From CADEDV01 sp036383515 (GTDB lineage: Bacteria; Bacteroidota; Bacteroidia; Chitinophagales; Chitinophagaceae), in assembly GCA_036383515.1 (NCBI GenBank), contig DASVOE010000082.1:22770-86769 (forward strand): DNA of 64,000 nt. Reading direction: 5' to 3'. Both the position numbers and the translations under genes were made by a program. How positions within the stretch are numbered: the first letter of the stretch is position 1; each line of letters opens with the position of its first letter. The notes beneath the pieces were generated by a model. It did not search any database. It was not told the origin of the DNA and saw nothing but the letters and a program-made list of their open reading frames with translations. Shown here piece after piece: positions 60,048 through 64,000 of this stretch.

Positions 60048-60614
60048 TTACAAACTTAGCCTTGCCGTCAATTCATTGTCTATCTTTTTAAACAAGTGAA
60101 AAGGCTTATAAGTTCTCCAGTTGTCCAATTCCATCAGTTCAATGTAGCGGTTAAGATGGGCATGTTTAAAGTCGTACTGTGTCTGCTCCGGCATGTTTAA
60201 ACAAACAACCCAGCCGTTCTCATCCGTTACTTCTTCATACAGTTCTTCATAATAATCTTTACCGTCGCTGTGAAAGTTCAGGACGTTCTCTCCAACCAGT
60301 ATGAATTTAAAAATACCTTCCAGCATAAATTTCTCCAGCACTTCCCGTTTCAGCTCCATGATATCATTTTCAATCGCATCATTCCACTCCCCTATCATTT
60401 CAATAATGGCATATTTTTCATCATAGTCGGCCAGTAATACTTTCAGGTAAAGAGTGCGGCTTCCAAAATCATCCCATTGCGGATGGATATAATAATTGTA
60501 AACGGTTTGAGAGAATTCAAACTCAGAATATTGGCGGCCGGAAAAAGGGGAGCGCTGGTCTTCCTCACTCACATAGATATGCCGCCAGTTATAAAAAGGT
60601 TCTATAGTGTGCAT
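60048..60614 (-). CDS. Hypothetical protein, 188 aa
   Basis: The ATG at 60614 gives MHTIEPFYNWRHIYVSEEDQRSPFSGRQYSEFEF. A TTG 16 codons upstream is unlikely because a promoter lies between the two. The protein has many aromatic and acidic residues (HPQWDDFGSRTLYLKVLLADYDEKYAIIEMIGEWNDAIEND) and no signal peptide or membrane segment. It is an unassigned soluble protein found in this form in related bacteria, as far as I recall. It stands alone between the thr and sdh operons on the same strand as both. Confidence 0.75.
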   Translation of the reverse strand: MHTIEPFYNWRHIYVSEEDQRSPFSGRQYSEFEFSQTVYNYYIHPQWDDFGSRTLYLKVLLADYDEKYAIIEMIGEWNDAIENDIMELKREVLEKFMLEGIFKFILVGENVLNFHSDGKDYYEELYEEVTDENGWVVCLNMPEQTQYDFKHAHLNRYIELMELDNWRTYKPFHLFKKIDNELTARLSL

Positions 60615-60631
60615 AAACAAACTCCTCGTTG

Positions 60632-60662
60632 CAAAGATAAGCCAAGAGGTATCTTTCGTCAA
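60632..60662 (-). promoter_or_regulatory. Promoter of the gene ending at 60048
   Basis: On the minus strand TTG (60662-60660) is followed after 20 bp by TATCTTTG (60639-60632), a good Bacteroidota promoter. The start near 60627 leaves a ~13-nt leader before the ATG at 60614 and decides that start. Confidence 0.65.
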
Positions 60663-60698
60663 GCCGGGAATTGAAAAAGGGGCAAAAGATAAACGTTG

Positions 60699-61994
60699 TT
60701 ATTGGAGAAGATAATCTTTTAACTGATGGTAGTCAGCTTCGATAGTTATGCTTTTTTTATCTTTATCCATAACCGATTTGATAGAAGCAGGAATATCAAT
60801 TGATCTTCCAATAATTTTTTCCACCGCCTCCGGAAATTTAACCGGGTGGGCCGTTTCCAGGAAAAGACCCTTGCTCCCCGCATTCTTATCCAGGTAACGC
60901 TGTAACGATAAATAACCAACAGCGCCATGCGGATCTAAAAGATAGCGGTGATTATCGTATACGTCTTGTATCGTTTGAATGGTTTCAGCATCAGTGATCG
61001 AATAAGAAGAAAGTTTATTTTTCAACTCGGGAAACTTGTGATGAAATATTTCCAGTATGCGTACAAAATTACTGGGGTTGCCCACATCCATAGCATTGCT
61101 TAAGGTAGCAATCGCCTGTTTTGGTTTCAATTCCTGCGTTTGTAAATAATCACTTACGATATCATTTACATTACAAGCTGCAATAAAATGATCAACCGGC
61201 AAACCGGAACGGTTAGCCAGGATGCCAGCGCAAATATTTCCAAAATTTCCGCTGGGCACACTGATCACCGGTGGATGTGTTTTATCCGTCCATTGCTTAT
61301 ACGCAAAGAAATAATAGAATTGCTGTGGCAACCATCTCGCCACGTTGATTGAATTGGCAGAGGTAAGAAACAATTTTTGTGAAAGCGCTGCATCCATAAA
61401 TGCCTGCTTTACCATTTGCTGGCAATCATCAAAGGTTCCGTTTACTTCGAGTGCATGAATGTTTTTACCTAAAGCCGTCAGTTGCTTTTCCTGCACCGGG
61501 CTTACTTTACCCGAAGGGTATAAGATCACCACTTCTACTCCATCCACATCATAAAATCCGTTGGCGACTGCACCACCGGTATCACCTGAAGTAGCAACTA
61601 GAACCGTGACTTTTCTATGATCATCTTTTACAAAATACCCAAGACAGCGGCTCATAAATCTTGCACCAATATCTTTAAAGGCCAGCGTGGGTCCATGAAA
61701 AAGTTCCAGTGATGCAATCCTATCATTTACGGTTACTAATGGAATGGGAAAATTAACCGTTTCTTTTACGATCTGGTATAATTTTTCTTCAGTTATTGTT
61801 TTTCCCACATAAGGTTGAATGACCCTGAAAGCAATTTCTTCATTGGAGAAATTATCAATATTCCCAATCAACTCTTTATCTACTTGTGGTATCGTTTCAG
61901 GAAAATACAATCCTTTATCCGGCGCCTGCCCTTTAATAGTGGCTTCTTTGAAATCAACGATGGGCGATTGCTTATTGGTACTATAATAATTCAT
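60699..61994 (-). CDS. thrC: Threonine synthase
   Basis: The 431-residue PLP enzyme converts O-phosphohomoserine to threonine. The PLP Lys is in GPTLAFKDIGARFMSR (about residue 107). SGDTGGAVANGF and SVPSGNFGN supply the phosphate-binding and Gly/Asn turns. The start MNYYSTNKQSPIVDFKEA is the usual short-form opening. It is the last gene of the thrA-thrB-thrC operon, 63 bp after thrB. Confidence 0.95.
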   Translation of the reverse strand: MNYYSTNKQSPIVDFKEATIKGQAPDKGLYFPETIPQVDKELIGNIDNFSNEEIAFRVIQPYVGKTITEEKLYQIVKETVNFPIPLVTVNDRIASLELFHGPTLAFKDIGARFMSRCLGYFVKDDHRKVTVLVATSGDTGGAVANGFYDVDGVEVVILYPSGKVSPVQEKQLTALGKNIHALEVNGTFDDCQQMVKQAFMDAALSQKLFLTSANSINVARWLPQQFYYFFAYKQWTDKTHPPVISVPSGNFGNICAGILANRSGLPVDHFIAACNVNDIVSDYLQTQELKPKQAIATLSNAMDVGNPSNFVRILEIFHHKFPELKNKLSSYSITDAETIQTIQDVYDNHRYLLDPHGAVGYLSLQRYLDKNAGSKGLFLETAHPVKFPEAVEKIIGRSIDIPASIKSVMDKDKKSITIEADYHQLKDYLLQ

Positions 61995-62057
61995 AACCTG
62001 GGCCTAATCGAAAATTAGATTTTTAATGAAAAATAGTTAAGTTGTCATTCTGTCTCA

Positions 62058-63002
62058 TCAAACCACTACTACTCCTTCTTTATTGATAGTGGTAACGTAT
62101 GTATTGAAGTCAATTCCTATGCGGGTATACACTTGCTGCATTACTGCTTCCACTTGTTTTGCAATGGCTTCACTTTTACTCAGCATGAAAATAGAAGGTC
62201 CCGAGCCGGAGATGCCGCCACCCAACGCACCTGCTTCGATACATGTTGACTTCACTTCATCAAAACCGGGAATAAGAATGCTTCGAACCGGTTCTATGAT
62301 CACATCTTCCAGTGAACGGCCGATAAGCGCATGATCATTTTTAATAAAACCGGTAACCAGCCCTGCAATATTACCCCATTGCCTGATCGCATCTTTCAGC
62401 AATACTTTTTCTTTTAATATCTGTCGGGCATCAGAAGTTCTCACTTCTATCTGCGGATGAACAATCGTGACAAACAGATCAGGGCTGGCCAATGGAATTA
62501 TATCAAGCGGGTGAATAGACCGTATCAAACTCACGCCACCTAATATACACGGAGCAATATTATCAGCATGCTTTACACCGGATGCCAGCTTTTCACCATT
62601 CATAGCAAACTGCACCAGTTCATCATTGGAGAAAATATTGTTTAGTAAATGATTCGCTGCTACAGCGGCACCGGCGGCACTCGCTGCACTCGAACCAATT
62701 CCACTACCCGGCTTAATTCTTTTTTCGATCGTTACTTCAAAGCCAAACTTGTTTTCCATTTTTTCCATGATCGAAAGCAGCACTACACCAGCTACATTTC
62801 TTTCCGGTTCCGTAGGAAGACGGAAGTTGTCGTTATTGCGAATAATTACTTCCGGTTTGTCCAGCAATCGCAATTCCATCACATCATATGGCTCTTTCAA
62901 TGCCATACCAAGAATGTCAAATCCACAAACAAGATTGGCAACAGTGCCGGGGCAATGTACTTTTACAGTCGATGCGTTTAATCCAGTTGTCTTGTCAGGC
63001 AT
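62058..63002 (-). CDS. thrB: Homoserine kinase
   Basis: The 314-residue GHMP kinase phosphorylates homoserine with ATP. The opening VKVHCPGTVANLVCGFDILGMAL is the family start, the ATP loop is KPGSGIGSSAASAAGAAVA (about 96-114), and GGGISGSGPSIFMLS is GHMP motif 3. It lies 18 bp after thrA and 63 bp before thrC. Confidence 0.96.
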   Translation of the reverse strand: MPDKTTGLNASTVKVHCPGTVANLVCGFDILGMALKEPYDVMELRLLDKPEVIIRNNDNFRLPTEPERNVAGVVLLSIMEKMENKFGFEVTIEKRIKPGSGIGSSAASAAGAAVAANHLLNNIFSNDELVQFAMNGEKLASGVKHADNIAPCILGGVSLIRSIHPLDIIPLASPDLFVTIVHPQIEVRTSDARQILKEKVLLKDAIRQWGNIAGLVTGFIKNDHALIGRSLEDVIIEPVRSILIPGFDEVKSTCIEAGALGGGISGSGPSIFMLSKSEAIAKQVEAVMQQVYTRIGIDFNTYVTTINKEGVVVV

Positions 63003-63020
63003 AGTTTCTTTTATAAATAA

Positions 63021-64000
63021 TTAACGGGCTGCCCGCATAATATCAGCAAATACACCACTTGCCGTTACTTCGGCACCGGCACCAGCGCCTTTTACTACCA
63101 TGGGTTGTTCTTTGTACCGGTCGGTGTAGAACAGTACAATGTTATCCTTGCCATATAAATGATACAAATCATGCTTTGGATCGATATGCTGCAAACCTAC
63201 TGCAGCTTTACCATCGTTGAAGGAGGCAACAAATTTTAATTTGCACCCGTCAGCATTGGCTTTATTGACCAATTTTTTAAAATGATCTTCTTCTTTTCCC
63301 ATTTCCCGGTAAAAATCATCTACCGTTCCCTGCATACAGGAGGCCGGCATAAATGAATTATTAGCAATATCATCCATCTCTATCTGCTGACCGGCTTCCC
63401 GTGCCAGGATCATGATCTTTCGCATCACGTCAGTTCCGCTAAGATCCAGTCTTGGATCTGGTTCTGTATATCCTTCTTCCTGTGCCTGCTTCACCACATC
63501 TGCAAATTTGCGGGTGCCATCATAATTATTAAAAACAAAATTTAATGTACCGCTCAGCACAGCTTCGATGCGATGTACTTTATCACCGCTCCGTATCAGG
63601 TCATTCAATGTGGCAATAACAGGAAGGCCGGCGCCAACATTTGTTTCAAATAAAAACTGGCAGTTGAATTCATTGGCAAGGTCTTTCAGTTTTTTATAAT
63701 TGATAAATGCTGACGATGCAGCTACTTTATTACAAGCTACCACTGAAATACTTTTTTGCAGTAGCTGATCATAGGTTCCGGCTACCTTGTCATTGGCAGT
63801 AATATCTACAAAAACGGAGTTACGCAGGTTACGCCTGTTGATCTCGTTAATGAATTGCTGCAGATCTGCCGGAGCGCCGGTATCTAATTTTTCTTTCCAT
63901 TTGCTGAGATCCATTCCTTCTTCATCCAGCAACATCTTCCGGCTATTACTTAAGCCCACCACTCTCACCTGCAAATGCATTTGCTGCTGCAGGTAATCCA
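63021..64000 (-). CDS. thrA: Bifunctional aspartokinase/homoserine dehydrogenase, C-terminal part (cut by window edge)
   Basis: The frame is open to the window edge. The visible ~326 residues are the homoserine dehydrogenase part: VRVVGLSNSRKMLLDEEGMDL just after the NAD-binding start, VDITANDKV, SVVACNKVAASSAFINYKKL, FLFETNVGAGLPVIATLNDL (substrate site), VLSGTLNFVFNNYDGTRKF, EGYTEPDPRLDLSGTDVMRKIMILAREAG and VKGAGAGAEVTASGVFADIMRAA at the end. The end matches E. coli ThrA-like fusions. The aspartokinase half and any leader or attenuator lie beyond the window. Confidence 0.94.
   Translation of the reverse strand, partial: DYLQQQMHLQVRVVGLSNSRKMLLDEEGMDLSKWKEKLDTGAPADLQQFINEINRRNLRNSVFVDITANDKVAGTYDQLLQKSISVVACNKVAASSAFINYKKLKDLANEFNCQFLFETNVGAGLPVIATLNDLIRSGDKVHRIEAVLSGTLNFVFNNYDGTRKFADVVKQAQEEGYTEPDPRLDLSGTDVMRKIMILAREAGQQIEMDDIANNSFMPASCMQGTVDDFYREMGKEEDHFKKLVNKANADGCKLKFVASFNDGKAAVGLQHIDPKHDLYHLYGKDNIVLFYTDRYKEQPMVVKGAGAGAEVTASGVFADIMRAAR

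Overview
The window reads as chromosome of a Bacteroidota bacterium, most likely of the Chitinophagaceae or a near relative. The evidence is two SusC/SusD outer-membrane import pairs, a fused SpmA-SpmB protein, a b558-type succinate dehydrogenase, OstA/LptD-like envelope proteins, hybrid propeller sensor kinases, a lack of clear Shine-Dalgarno sites, and promoters of the TTTG-N19-TAnnTTTG type (clearest in front of the tRNA-Arg gene). This placement is inferred from gene content only.

Layout. 0-3 kb: minus-strand sugar-oxidation genes (Gfo/Idh/MocA oxidoreductase cut by the edge, GMC oxidoreductase, TIM-barrel sugar isomerase). 3.2-6 kb: a small unknown protein, then a membrane protein, histidine kinase and NarL-type regulator in one operon. 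6-10.2 kb: an accessory island of short unknown genes without signal peptides. It holds two full-length divergent paralogues (438 and 334 aa), two small proteins, and a 197-aa protein with the motif order of the DNase I/CdtB (endonuclease-exonuclease-phosphatase) fold. Three of the genes have the same ~50-nt leader just before the start codon. 10.3-14 kb: histidine degradation genes hutU and hutH, separated by three palindromic elements and extra copies of the hutH 3' end. 14-19.5 kb: a secreted protein, a remnant of an RpoD-type sigma factor, a large two-propeller sensor kinase and a stand-alone receiver protein.

19.6-30.9 kb: tRNA-Arg, ung, a GNAT acetyltransferase, and an envelope cluster (PlsC-type acyltransferase, LptD-like protein, two amidases, an MCE/MlaD protein, an OstA-like protein), then an NhaD antiporter. 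31-49.3 kb: a small beta-barrel protein and two loci that begin with almost identical DeoR-type regulators (about 95 percent identical by eye) but continue with unrelated SusC/SusD pairs. The first locus ends with a DUF4397 lipoprotein and an MG2/plug-like protein, the second with a metallophosphoesterase-PQQ propeller enzyme. 49.3-55.6 kb: SpmAB fusion, ychF, and a 1160-aa beta-barrel-like protein, with ychF and the latter separated by a 29-bp perfect inverted repeat. 55.7-64 kb: sdhC-sdhA-(unknown secreted protein)-sdhB, a small unknown gene, and thrC, thrB and the homoserine dehydrogenase end of thrA.

The best candidate for something undescribed is the 6.2-10.2 kb island with its shared leader. 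The second is the hutH-hutU spacer, where three different palindromes each lie next to a ~40-bp copy of the hutH tail, as if each insertion had duplicated its target.
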